Assembly: GCA_037176905.1 (NCBI GenBank) | Contig: JBBBWG010029010.1 | Location: forward strand, 11,198 to 54,878 | Length of the DNA: 43,681 nucleotides | Reading direction: 5' to 3' | Source: Azolla pinnata | Taxonomy: Eukaryota > Streptophyta > Polypodiopsida > Salviniales > Salviniaceae | Shown here: piece by piece, positions 21,301-31,580 of the stretch | Position numbering within the stretch: position 1 is the first letter of the stretch | Layout: each line of letters starts with the position of its first letter | The notes under the pieces: model-generated | The model's database searches: none | Told to the model about the DNA's origin: nothing | What the model saw: the letters and a program-made list of their open reading frames with translations, nothing else | Translations under genes and position numbers: made by a program

Positions 21301-22445
21301 TCCACACAAGCACAGCACAATCTGATGAATGCAATCGTGATGCTGTCCAATCAATGCAATCACAATAGAAATCAATCAGTGCAATCATGATACAACCCGG
21401 TCCGATGCAGCAATCACAATGCGATCTGATTAATGCAATCACAATAAAATCAGATCGATGCTATTGCAATCCAATCTGATCAATATGATCTGATGAATAT
21501 TTGGGTATGCTCACCTCGATGCGTCGATAGAAATCGTAAATGTCTTCGACATAATCAATGACTTCTAAAGGATCTGTGAAGACGTCTTGTCTATCGATAG
21601 CACTGTCATGACATATCGAACATTCGGAGCTTGAATCCAGCTCATGATGCTCCACATCTTCTCCTGAATCAGCCAAGTCATTTACATCCGATGGTATAAA
21701 TGAAGAAGCTAGTTCTTCATTGATCACTCCTTCACATGACCTGTTCTCATCAAATAGCTCCATCTTCCTCGAATCATCGTCATTCCATCTCATCAATTGA
21801 TCCGTTGGCAAAGTATTGTTGCAAACATTGACATTGATCTCCTGCATTCTGCGCCTTTGTTTTCTTGTTCGTACCTCATCTTCCGCCTGAGCCTGTTTCA
21901 GCAAATCAGCCCAATATATGATTTCAGGGTTTGCTCGCAAAAAATGGAATCGATGAATTAATTGTGCCAAGAGTTTCACTAGCCCCAGAATATATTGGAA
22001 GAATCTTGGCAAACACATATGTTCAGATGGTTCCTTAAAAAAATTCACACATGTTTAAGCTAAATGTGACTGTAAACTAACCTCTCTGATTCCTCTGAGA
22101 GTCAGCTTGGTAGCAACTGTTGCGACCAGGGGAGGTTTTCTGCATATCGGTGGTTCCGAATGTAGTTAGGCTCGATGGATGAATGCATGAATTCATGGAT
22201 GGATGAATGAATGGATGCATGGATAGATGAGTGGACGGATCCACGATTTGAATGATGGAAGTTTAGATGCGTGCAATGAATGGATGGATTGATTAGATGA
22301 ATGGTTTGAATGAATGAATGGATTTAGCTGCAATTTAGATCTTCTTACTCTTGTTTACGAGGCTTAGATACATCGGATCGGTTCACCATAAGATTTCCAA
22401 TGTCTCCCAGAGCTCTCCTCTTCACTGATTTCCCATGGATAAGAA
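18231..22445 (-). CDS. CYCB1: B-type cyclin, copy A (CYCB1-like, 5' end unresolved)
   Basis: Mitotic cyclin, regulatory subunit for CDKs. Reliable exons, minus strand: D-box exon ending at 22349; an exon starting somewhere between about 22010 and 21868 and ending at 21515 ([20 protein letters not shown]); 21062-20970 (DINERMRSVLIDWLIE); 20623-20399 (MAETLFLAVNVIDRFLA, SKYQEIWAPEIQD); 19982-19845 ([15 protein letters not shown]); 19185-18977 (LLLELCLTEYSMVSYPPSLL); 18483-18231 (ECALKMASFHKKAM). The destruction box RRALGDIGN lies near 22400-22420. Intron positions and phases in the cyclin box match copy B. Odd points: an alanine run and a Ser/Arg insertion replace the conserved TLNxxPxW region; a (DG)n insertion follows FHKKAM; the tail is encoded by duplicated DNA; and no in-frame ATG precedes the D-box. 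It may be a decaying or recently altered paralogue. Confidence 0.82.
18577..18755. repeat. 33-bp minisatellite containing CCCTAAA, in cyclin A last intron
   Basis: Five units of 33-34 bp at 18577-18609, 18610-18642, 18643-18675, 18676-18709 and 18710-18742, then a partial. Each consists of CCCTAACCCTAAACCA plus GTTCACAATCCCTGAAT. It combines two telomere-type heptamers with a unique spacer. It lies in the intron 18484-18976 of cyclin copy A. Confidence 0.93.
19300..19490. repeat. 72-77-bp tandem repeat in cyclin A intron
   Basis: ATCAGATGGAGCTATACAGC followed by ATTGAAATTCA recurs starting at 19311, 19383 and 19460, with CAATTCTGG between units. The third copy is truncated. It is in the intron between the [10 protein letters not shown] exon and the next (19186-19844). 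Confidence 0.88.
20040..20200. repeat. Short degenerate repeats in cyclin A intron
   Basis: Variants of CATGTTCAAGG(C)CCTAATCA and CCTAAATCA recur several times, in an intron of cyclin copy A (19983-20398). Strongly diverged and likely an old small array. Confidence 0.6.
21190..21490. repeat. About 25-bp degenerate array in cyclin A intron
   Basis: Roughly ten diverged units of the type AATCTGATCAATGCAATCACAAT fill most of the intron between the YRRIE exon and the DINERMR exon (21063-21514). Unit length varies from about 22 to 28 bp. Confidence 0.75.
22165..22325. repeat. (GGATGAAT)n-like microsatellite
   Basis: Runs of GGATGAATGAATGG and GATGCATGGATAGATG in the first resolved intron of cyclin copy A. 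Confidence 0.8.
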
Positions 22446-22697
22446 ACAGAAGAAGACAGAAGCAAAAAAAAAGGAACATCTTTTACTAACGCTGCATATC
22501 ATGTTTACCATACAAATCAACATGAATCTGTAGACAGGCACCGATTTCCGGAGCTGCTTTGCCTCGGAGATTATACACCGGGGAATGAAAGATTCACCTG
22601 AGCGACGAACCACATTCTTGCCAGAATCTTCTCTCCCTTCCCTCGTGTTCTCGGAATTCAGCTGAAAGAAAAGGCAACAAAGGAGGATTCAACAGAA

Positions 22698-22705
22698 GCG
22701 GGAAA
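22698..22705 (-). promoter_or_regulatory. E2F-type site upstream of cyclin A
   Basis: TTTCCCGC on the minus strand matches the canonical plant E2F motif exactly. It lies about 280 bp upstream of the D-box of cyclin A. An 8-bp motif occurs by chance fairly often, so functional binding is inference from context. Confidence 0.35.
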
Positions 22706-23175
22706 ATTTCGGCAAGTTTTAGGATTGAAGAGAGAAAAAAAGCAGTGCATCAGAACAATTCATTCGATCAAGCAAAGCGAAGCAAAGCAATCCATCCATC
22801 TATCAATGAATCAAATCAATCCATGGGTCATTAGTCTTCCCTGAATCCATGTCTATTACGGATGGATCGGTGGATGGATTTAGCACATCCGATGCATTTT
22901 GCAAGCCGTCTCGGATTGAAAGGAAAGCAAAGGAAAGGAGGGGAAGATGGATCGAACCGAACCGAACCATCATCAATCATCCATCAATCACTAACCCTGG
23001 CCTTTCCATGATTCATTGGCGATGGAGCAAAGCAGACAAGACCAAGAAGAGAGAGGCGAAGAAGGAAGGGGAGAAAAAAGCAAAGCAAAAAGCAGATGCC
23101 AGACAGAGAGCCCTGCTGAATGAAATCAATCAATCCGCTCTGCATCAAAACAGGGATTATATCAGAAACAGAAAC

Positions 23176-23227
23176 AGAAGAAGAAGACGAAGACGAAGAC
23201 GAAGACGAAGACGAAGAAGAAGAAGAA
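23176..23227 (+). repeat. (GAAGAC/GAA)n microsatellite
   Basis: GAAGAC hexamers flanked by GAA triplets. They create an Arg/Lys or Glu/Asp homopolymer-like frame on the plus strand (inside an open frame at 22849-23463) that I do not regard as a gene. Confidence 0.9.
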
Positions 23228-23404
23228 CTTCTTCAACGGGTTTCATCCTGGCGAGGCCACGTCCACCGTCCGATCTCGCCATCGGACGGCCCAGATCGCA
23301 TCCCGCGCACCCTCTTCAACGGCTCGATTTGTTTTTCCCCGGGAATTTCTTTATTTCAGAAAAGCATTTTATTATTATTTTTGTTTTTCTCTTGACCTTT
23401 TTGC

Positions 23405-23451
23405 TGACGTGGCGGCGCGAAGCGCTCCCATTGGCCCTCCTCTCTGCCGTT
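23405..23451 (-). promoter_or_regulatory. Cluster of promoter-like motifs between the cyclins
   Basis: Within 47 bp: a TGACGTGG ACGT element (23405-23412), GGCGCGAA at 23414-23421 (TTCGCGCC on the minus strand, fits E2F consensus TTSSCGSS), an inverted CCAAT (CCCATTGG at 23427-23434) and CCGTT at 23447-23451 (AACGG on the minus strand, MSA core). Two more AACGG cores are at 23235-23239 and 23318-23322. The density is suggestive of a cell-cycle promoter. The motifs were found by eye, without a background test. Confidence 0.3.
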
Positions 23452-23464
23452 GACAAAAAATAAA

Positions 23465-25390
23465 CAAAAAATCAGCATAATACTGATAATGAATAGCGTA
23501 TATAAAACTAATGTTAATCAGCAGACAATAAATAAAATGAATCGAATCACTCTCGATTAATTAATTACTTGGTTGATTCATCAATCGACTAATTTGATTC
23601 ATTCGATCTTGATTAACTAGCTGCCTGATGATTAGCTGATCAATTTATTGACTCGTCGCTTGATCAAGTGATTCCATTGATTAATTACCCGCTTACTTAA
23701 TTACAAATAGATACAATAGCCGATTGCCTAGTTAACCGATTGAGTTAATCGGGCCATCGGGTTATGCGTTTATTTTGTTGGTAAGTAATTACTTGGTCGA
23801 TTCGTTAATCGATTCATTGATTCGCCGATCCGATTCACTAGTTGCCTAATTCATCGATCAATTCGTTCCCTAATTGCTTGATTAAGTGATTAATGGATTA
23901 ACGAAATGCTCAATTAATTACAGATAAAGAGATAAATAACCGATTCCTTGTTTTAACTCATTAATTACTTTAATTAATTGCTTGATTAATTGATTGATTG
24001 ATTGATTGCTTGGCTGGTTAATCAAATGCTTAATGAATTCACAAATGAATAAAATGAAGAAGTGAACCAGGAGCTATTTTCGAGATGAATTCGTTTTCTT
24101 TTTTTTGTTTTTTTTTCGTGGAAATTGGTTTTTTCCCCGGAATGATGTGCGTACAAAGTTTTGTTTTTGGTTTTTTTTTTTTTTTCAATCGCTTCATTTA
24201 TTCTTTCGAATTAATGCGAATTAATTAAGGCTTTTTATTCATTTTTAGTCCTTTTTTTCTTTTCTTTTGGGGAAAAAAACACGGAGCAAAAAACAATTTT
24301 ATGTCGAGCAATTTCTTTTTCTAAATTCCAAATTGATGCCCATATTATGAGCACAGATTATGAACTTGATTAACCAAAACAGCTCATTAATCAAACCCTA
24401 AACCGGTTTATAATTAATAAAGCAATTAATCAAAAAACAGCTAATTAAGAGCCAATCGATTCCCATCTGATTATTACGCTTATCCTTTTTCTTTTTTTCC
24501 CTTTCGTCAATATTTACAATGTGATTTTGTGTGGTAATGTTGATTAATTTTTATGCATTTGGTATCAATTCTTCCTTTGCTACTTGACTGATGATTCGAC
24601 TATAATCTGCGGGCAAATCGTAGGGTTTAGTTGATTGGCTATCTGATCGATCAGTTGGTCGGTCGATTACTCTCATTGATCAATCGATCTGTGGGTGATT
24701 GCGATTACAAAAACGTGGTGCACGTTCAAGAAATAGTAAAATTCGAGACAAGGGTCTAGCGATTAAGAAATCGCCGCAAAGGCTTATATGGTCTGTAATC
24801 TCATCGTTTGAAAGCATCGTGCATTAGGGGTTTAAGGTTTAAAGCTCCTTCCATAAGCTTCCCAATCCATATTTGGATTTTGGACAGACTTGATAACTGC
24901 CCCCACACAAATCATACAGAAGAAAACGCCAAATCATCCAGCTGTTTTTACTTTTAACAAGAGGGAATCGCAAGACGGGGATGGACATGTGCTTCAGTGT
25001 ACTTTAAACTCGATCAGTAACATATCTTCGAGACCAAGGCTAAGAGCATATTAAGCTAACAAACATATGAGCTGCTTAATCTATCAAGGCCGAGAGGTAG
25101 AGGCTTAATCTGATTGTAAGCACAGAATAGAAGAACTTCGTTAAAAGAGAAGAAGCACTGCCCACGGTTTCAGGTAGGTTGGTTGTTAAACCTTCGGAAA
25201 TTGCAGAACCCAGCGTCAACGTTCGATCTGACCTCGTGTGATTTCTGATGCAGAACACCACCAGAGATAGTTGTCGATAACCTGAAGCAAGCGGCCCGAG
25301 ATCGAGGAGGCGGGGGAATCGATGATTTGGAGTTGGAGCTGCTAACGTATGCACGATGAACACGGATCATCGCCAGATTTCATTCAACAT
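23465..25390. other. AT-rich intergenic DNA between divergent cyclins
   Basis: TAATTAAT, GATTGATTGATT and long T-runs dominate from 23465 to about 24600. The rest is unremarkable. No open frame resembles a known protein, and no terminal repeats or target-site duplication suggest a transposon. Confidence 0.5.
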
Positions 25391-25399
25391 ACAGCGAGC

Positions 25400-25525
25400 T
25401 CATCGATCGCAGCAAGCCTCGGCAGCTGTATCGATCGATCGCAGCAAGCCTCGGCAAGTATATCGATCGGCAGATTCAGCGCAGCTCATCGATCGCAATA
25501 GTCGTCGACAAGTATATCGATCGGC
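25400..25525 (+). repeat. About 35-bp tandem repeat with ATCGATCG cores
   Basis: ATCGATCGCAGCAAGCCTCG followed by GCAAGTATATCGATCGG or a variant recurs three to four times (starts near 25402, 25432, 25488). It lies about 1 kb upstream of cyclin copy B. Confidence 0.8.
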
Positions 25526-25580
25526 TGAGATCATCGATTCGTTAGAAACTGTGCTTCGAATTCGGGATGAAGCAGATCTG

Positions 25581-25661
25581 CATGTATATACGGATATGCA
25601 TGTATGTATCTATGTATGTATACGTATACGTATGTATACATGTATACGTATGTATGTATGT
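25581..25661 (+). repeat. GTAT/ACGT alternating microsatellite
   Basis: Imperfect run of GTATGTAT, GTATACGTATAC and TACATGTATAC. It has local self-complementarity (TACGTA, TACATGTA) and could form small hairpins. Confidence 0.85.
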
Positions 25662-26424
25662 CCAAATGGCCTGTCCATTGGGGCTTGGCGACAAAACAAA
25701 AGGAGAGGAAAATACGTACCGTATCTCTTCGTATAAATACGTACAGATGGGGGAATACGTATGGTATACGTATTCGTTTTCCCCTGCAGAGAAAAGAGAG
25801 AGAGAGAGAGGAGCCGTTGCAAGGCGGGGGAAGATCTCAGCCATTCATCGCCCCCCATCCGACGGCGGTGAAGCCACCCGCACAGACAACACAGACGCCA
25901 TAGCCAAGTGCCCGTTGAAGGTCCCTCTCTGTGTTCTCTGCTCTTAAGCACCTGCAGAAGCTTCTCCCTCTTTCTTCCTCGCCTCTGCTTCTCCTTCTCC
26001 TTCTCCTTCCCCCTCCTGCTTCTTCTTCTGCGTCGGTGCGTTAGCGCAGAGACAGGGAGAGAGAGAGAGAGAGAGACATCGGCAGAGATAGCGAGGAAAG
26101 AAGCAGTAGAAAGAAGAGCAAACATCCGACGGATCGATCCATCCTTTCCATCCATCCGTCGATCGACCGATCGATCCTGCCCTTGAAGGATTTCTCGTCG
26201 ATTCCTTCGAAACCCGTTTCTCGAGTCTCTGCGTCGATCGATGCCTCCCACAGCCATGGCTTCTTCTTCCATTTCCTCGCCCGCTTCTACTACTGATATG
26301 CTGGCTGTTTCCGCTCCCCCTTCCTCCGCCGCTATCTCGACCCAATTCTCCTAGCAGCGCTCGATCCAGCCGAGCTTCCTTTGCTTCGATCAGCTCGATT
26401 CGATCGGGTTTGGTTTTGTTTACA

Positions 26425-26432
26425 AACGGCTA
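26425..26432 (+). promoter_or_regulatory. MSA-like element in cyclin B leader
   Basis: AACGGCTA matches the last eight positions of the mitosis-specific activator consensus YCYAACGGYYA, bound by three-repeat MYB proteins in plant B-type cyclin promoters. It is only 60 bp upstream of the ATG, so it may be in the leader and not the promoter. Confidence 0.35.
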
Positions 26433-26491
26433 TACGTATAAGCACGAACAGGAAAGAACAGAGAGAGTTCAGCGGGGGGAGCTCGTCGGCC

Positions 26492-27587
26492 ATGGCTATG
26501 CCTCAAAACAAGAGCAGTACTACTGCTGCACACGAGGAACAGTGCAGAAGAGCAGCAGGTCTTGAAAACCAGGCCTGGAATTGCGGTAAGGGAAACGGAG
26601 GAGCGATGCCGAACCTCGATAAACAGAATATCAAGATTAACGGAGGAGCTTTGCAATTGGCAAGCAATCGGAGAGCTCTAGGGGATATCGGGAATCTGGT
26701 CGGAGCTCTCTCTGCTCGATGCATCGTAAGCAAAGATGCGGCGATGAAGAACAACAATCAAGAGTAAGGATGTTATCTGGCACATCTTGGTGTAAATTGA
26801 ATAGATAAAAGGATGAGAACTTGGCAGATTCTACAAGATCAGAAAGGATATAATCGAAACATGTTTCTTCTGTTCAGGAATATACCCATTGTCGATTCGA
26901 AGAAGGGGGAGCGCTCTATAGGCAGAAGGTCAGAATTATTTCAATATACTGTCTCTGCTACAGTGCTCTTCATCCTTCTCTGCACACTGCTTCTTTTCCG
27001 TGCTAAACAATTCACGAACAATGGGTTTGGAAGTCTAACACTAAAGCATGCTACTCCCTACACTCTCTGCTTTCCTATTTTCCCAGTTACACGTCCAAAT
27101 GTGACACTTTTACCAATGATATGCTTTGTTAAATGTGGCAATTTTAAATGCAACCCATTCGCTAGTTGTGTTGATGCATGCAAACTCAGGTGCAATTCTT
27201 CTGAATGCAAAGGTTTATTATGTGTTTGCGAAGCAGATTGAGTTACTGATGCTAGTTCCGTTTTGCGACATTTTCTTCTCGAAATGTGATACATTTCAAT
27301 GCGATGACGGTATATGGTCAGTTGCCATGTGTGACGGTAATATCGACCTTAAGGATGAATAATCAATCGAGTATGCATTCTGGTGGTAGTGGTGATGTGT
27401 ATGTGGTAAAGATTTCTGTCTGCATGATAACATTGTTTGTCTGGTGTTTTATGTGTTATGGTTGTTCAGTAGGAAGTTCCATGCTTCTTCTGACGAGGAA
27501 GAGAAGGTCACTCAGAGTGATATGACTCTCTCTGGGCGGATAAAGCAACAGCGGACAATGGGTGGAGAAGGAAACCATCGTCATCAT

Positions 27588-27618
<31 letters not shown>

Positions 27619-29889
27619 AGCAGCATTCAGCTCTTAAGTCATCTCTCACGGTGAAAATGCAACATACAATGACCTCCACTCTCAACAGTCGTTGCTCATC
27701 TGAGGTGAGATCTCCAATGGTAAAAAGGCTAGAGAGTTGGCTAATGGCAGATCGTTCTCATTCTGCAATAATATATATTGTTGTCCCTCATGAATTGATC
27801 CCTATAAACAATCTGGCTTTTCGATCTTTCCTAATGATGTTGAAGGCTTATACGTACTGCGGAGCATCGTGCATAGAAGTGGAGATGGAAGAAGCTGATG
27901 AGATTCCCTCGTGGGTCGAGAATCTTGATGAGGAAGATGCTGGGAATCCGTTGGCTGTAGTGGACTACGTCGAAGATATCTATGACTTCTATCGGAAGAC
28001 GGAGGTTCTAGATCTATCATCCTTTTTCCTTTGGACTGGTGTCTTGAACCACCTCAATGCTTCATGCATTCTCACTATTGAATCTTGGTGTAGATGCAAA
28101 GCTGTGTGCCAGCGGATTATATGTCTCATCAATATGACATCAATGAGAAAATGCGAGCAATCCTCATTGATTGGCTGATCGAGGTGGATCTCATATATAT
28201 ATATTTTTAGCACATACAATCCGAGTATAATCGGTCGTGGTTGTGGGCATGTTACTTACTTCACATTGAACGATAATTGCTCTTACAAGGTGCATTTGAA
28301 GTTCAAACTGATGCCTGAAACCCTCTACTTGACCATCAATCTCATTGATCGGTTCCTGGCTCGCCAAACTGTTGTGAGGAAGAACCTTCAGCTTGTTGGC
28401 ATCACTGCTATGATGCTGGCATGCAAGTACGAAGAGATTTGGGCTCCAGAGGTGAAGGATTTTGTGTACATCTCTGATAAAGCCTACACCAAGGGGCAAG
28501 TTCTTGACATGGTAAGTAATAAGCTCTACATTTTTGCATAGTAGCAATTTCATGGGAAACAAAGGTGTAGTGAGCCATGTATAGTGCATTTATGGATGTA
28601 TTTCTGTGCAGTCACTGTGAATTCATGCAAGCATGACATGGTAAGTAATTAGAACCAAGTTTAGAATTCCACCAGATCAGATATTACACACATTGCATAG
28701 CAATTTATGTATGCGAGCCATCTATACAGTATTTATTTCTGCACATACATGGGGAGGGGAGCGTATGTATGCGAGCCATCTATACAGTATTTATTTCTGT
28801 ATGCATTCATGGATGATGCACGTTTATCTAGTTGCTGGTACTGACTTCCAAAATGAAATTGCATACTGCAGGAGAAGCAAATGCTCAATGAGCTCCAATT
28901 CAATCTCACTGTACCAACCCCCTACGTCTTCCTAGTGCGATTCCTGAAAGCAGCGGACTCCGACACACAAGTTAAAATCTAAAACTCTTTGTGTCTTAGC
29001 ATTCCAGCCACATGGGTTCTCGAATCCCTGACATGGCCATCTGTTAACCGATGTACAACTGATTTTTTTTACATCGTCTATCTGTGTGACTCTTTGTGAA
29101 CACTCCCCAATTCTTTCTCCATAATCCGATGTCTGATTTCATGAAGAAATGTTGCGAGTTTGGGTATTATGATAATAATCAAAGAAACATGACCCCAAAA
29201 CCGATATTATTGATAGATTTTTATTTTTCTTCTATATCAATTTGCAGCTGGAGATGCTCTCATTCTTCTTTACAGAGCTGTGCCTCGTCGAATATTGCAT
29301 GGTGGAGTATTGTCCTTCTCACCTCGCGGCAGCAGCGGTGTACACTGCCCAACACACGCTCAATCGGATCCCAAAATGGAGCACAACCCTGCGACACCAT
29401 TCTGGCTATACGGAGACATATCTAAGGTATATACATAGCAGATCTCTGTCTATACAAAACCACTTGCATATACATACCAGCATGCTTGCATGCATGTGAT
29501 GAAGACATAAATGCATACATATATATGCATAAAATGGTTGGAAAATGGTCCAATTTTTGAAACCTAATTACTCTCAACTTCCTATTGTGTCACAAACCGT
29601 TAGAATAAGCACCGACCGAAGCTGTATGATTGTATTTATCTTCAAATTTGATGTTATTCTCACTATTTTGTCATGTCAGACATCTCTCTATCTCATACAG
29701 ATGTATGTATGTATCTGAACCCATCGAAGACTAACAAAGAACGATTTTGTGTACAGGGATTGTGCCATGAAGATGGTGAAATTCCACCATGCAGCAAGCC
29801 GGGGCAATTTGACAGTGGTGCACAAGAAGTATGCCAGCCCCAAGTTTGGCTGTGTTGCCACTCTCGGGCCTTCGACTCTCTTACCTTGA
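26492..29889 (+). CDS. CYCB1: B-type cyclin, copy B (CYCB1-like)
   Basis: Mitotic cyclin acting with CDKs at G2/M. Exons: 26492-26763, 27470-28004, 28094-28183, 28290-28511, 28872-28970, 29248-29426, 29757-29889; phases all agree, 509 aa. Destruction box RRALGDIGN at residues 60-68. A His8-Gln6 tract sits at about 129-142. The cyclin box begins at [20 protein letters not shown] and continues [71 protein letters not shown] and [11 protein letters not shown], ending [14 protein letters not shown]. The MPETLYL and [13 protein letters not shown] signatures fit CYCB1. Exon 2 may contain an unspliced in-frame intron at 27705-27884 (GT-AG, 180 nt); removing it gives 449 aa, nearer the usual length. 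The start ATG is in good context (ggccATGGCT). Upstream in-frame codons lack another ATG. Confidence 0.92.
26764..27469 (+). other. Cyclin B intron 1
   Basis: The intron runs between donor GA|gtaagg and acceptor ttcag|T. It contains several open frames up to 142 codons (26813-27241), one with regularly spaced Cys residues ([20 protein letters not shown]). I interpret these as chance within intron sequence and see no supporting splice signals. Confidence 0.6.
27578..27627 (+). repeat. Coding (CAT)n(CAG)n tract in cyclin B
   Basis: Trinucleotide repeats encode the His8-Gln6 run between the D-box and the cyclin box. Being trinucleotide, length changes would keep the frame. Copy A lacks it. Confidence 0.95.
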
Positions 29890-31127
29890 AAGCCTTATTG
29901 TTGATCAATAGATAGGTAGAGATAGTCAGTCATCCGATGTGTGCTTGCCCTACCAATACACACATATACATATATATATTATTGTGATCAATAATGTTAT
30001 ATGCTTTGTTTTGCATATATATTATTGTGAATCAATAATATGATGCAAAATCCTCAATCTACTCACTGAGGTCCATTCCACAACTAAAGCCTTTCCTTGG
30101 TTGCGACTCTTATTTAACAAGATCCAGCTTCTTCGGCGAGGATTAAATCACCATTCTTTTTTCCTTTCATATCTTCATATATGGATGACATTTCGGGGAA
30201 AACTTGTCAACCCTATCTATTCTATTCCTCTCCATAGTGGTGGTGGTTGGGGGAAACAGAAAAGTGGGGTAAAAAAAAAGGTCCTCGATCGTCAATCCAA
30301 ACTGCAAACAAAAATAGGTTTATCATCTTCTTGTAAAATGTTTGGCATACATGTAGTTGGTAGTAATACATTCAAAGAAGTCAGAGGAAAATGCTCTGTT
30401 TCTGATTAATTCTTGTTTGCATATAGTACAATCAATTATCAGCTTCTTTTACAAAAGAATTGTTTCTGTTCCAGATTCCTTTGTGCTTTCTTATCGCGGA
30501 GAATGATCTATTTCTTTCCTGATTCATTTGTTCGTTTCTTTCATAAAAATCAGTTGATTATCTACAAAACAATTCTCTATGGCTAAAAAAAAGCAATATT
30601 TTTCGAACTCCATATTTCTCAAATAAATAGCGTCATCAAGAATAAATTGTTTTACATCCAAAAAACTTGAAGCAAAAACAGATGATTATGTCAAGTTTAA
30701 ATCATTAGAGACCATTTTTAAAGATAACCTCTGCAATAAACTTTCTACCTAGATTCTATCATGCTAAGTGGCTTAGGAAAACAGTTGGAAACAAAAGGCA
30801 ACTAGATTGATAGACTACATCACCCTTTCATCATATAGCAATTCCACTGAAGGTAACAATCATGTGTGTTCTGTTGATGCAATCGATCATGACCATTTCA
30901 TTCTTTTTTTTGGAGATAATCGGATTCCCGGCAGCGTTATTCAGCCGATCGTAATCAAAGTCCTTTACCAATCTGTTTTTCTATTTCAACAGAAAATGGG
31001 CAATCGGTTTTATGTCAAGGATGGATGGATTCTTTCTGTTTTTGTACCATTTTGTACCAAACAAAACACACGCTTCATTTGTTTTTGAGGTTATGGAGGA
31101 TTCGAAGTCCGAACCTGCCAATCATAC
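29890..31127. other. AT-rich downstream intergenic DNA
   Basis: 3' untranslated region of cyclin B and AT-rich DNA. A short duplicated motif (TATATATTATTGTGA.TCAATAAT) is at about 29969 and 30016. No gene is recognised. Confidence 0.5.
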
Positions 31128-31580
31128 CAAAAAAACACCTAGCAAATTTTAGAAACTACATTTTAAAGCCTACAAAAATTAGACATTACAAATTCATACC
31201 TAGTCCTACTACTATTATTTCTTAATCGGCGTTCGCGCTAGAATCAAAGGAACGAGTTCTCTGAGAATACTCTAGCCATATTACATAATTAGCAATAATT
31301 ACATCAGGAGACTGAGATGATGGCCTGATTACATTGGTGGTAATCAAGATTATGGCCTGATTAGCGCAAATAGTAAAAGTAGGCGTTAATTTGGAATTTC
31401 TAATCTTAGCAGGCGTTAAAACGTCATTTATAATAATATTAGGTGTTTTTTCCTTATTTAAAGTTAAATGTTTTATTTTACACACACACACGTGTATATA
31501 TATGCAACATTACAAAAAAAAACATCTAACAAAATTCTAATCTACATTTTAATGCATTCTAAAACTAGAAACTACAAATT
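31128..31580. repeat. Two dispersed copies of an about 75-bp AT-rich element
   Basis: A segment near 31128-31200 (AAAAAAACACCTAGCAAA, then AACTACATTTTAAAGC and TACAAATT) resembles one near 31512-31585 (AAAAAAACATCTAACAAA, then CTACATTTTAATGC and TACAAATT). The order of sub-motifs is conserved, so it is an old duplication about 385 bp apart. Confidence 0.6.

Noticed and set aside
22849-23463. 204-codon plus-strand frame with a long Arg run
   Set aside because: The Arg run comes from the GAAGAC/GAA microsatellite, the rest is low complexity, and no family is recognisable.
25610-26345. Overlapping Arg/Gly/Ser-rich minus-strand frames up to 220 codons
   Set aside because: They are antisense to the cyclin B promoter and leader, low in complexity, with no recognisable domain.
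26813-27241. 142-codon frame with a Cys-rich segment inside cyclin B intron 1
   Set aside because: It looks like a small secreted Cys-rich peptide, but it lies in a well-supported intron and has no own splice or promoter evidence.
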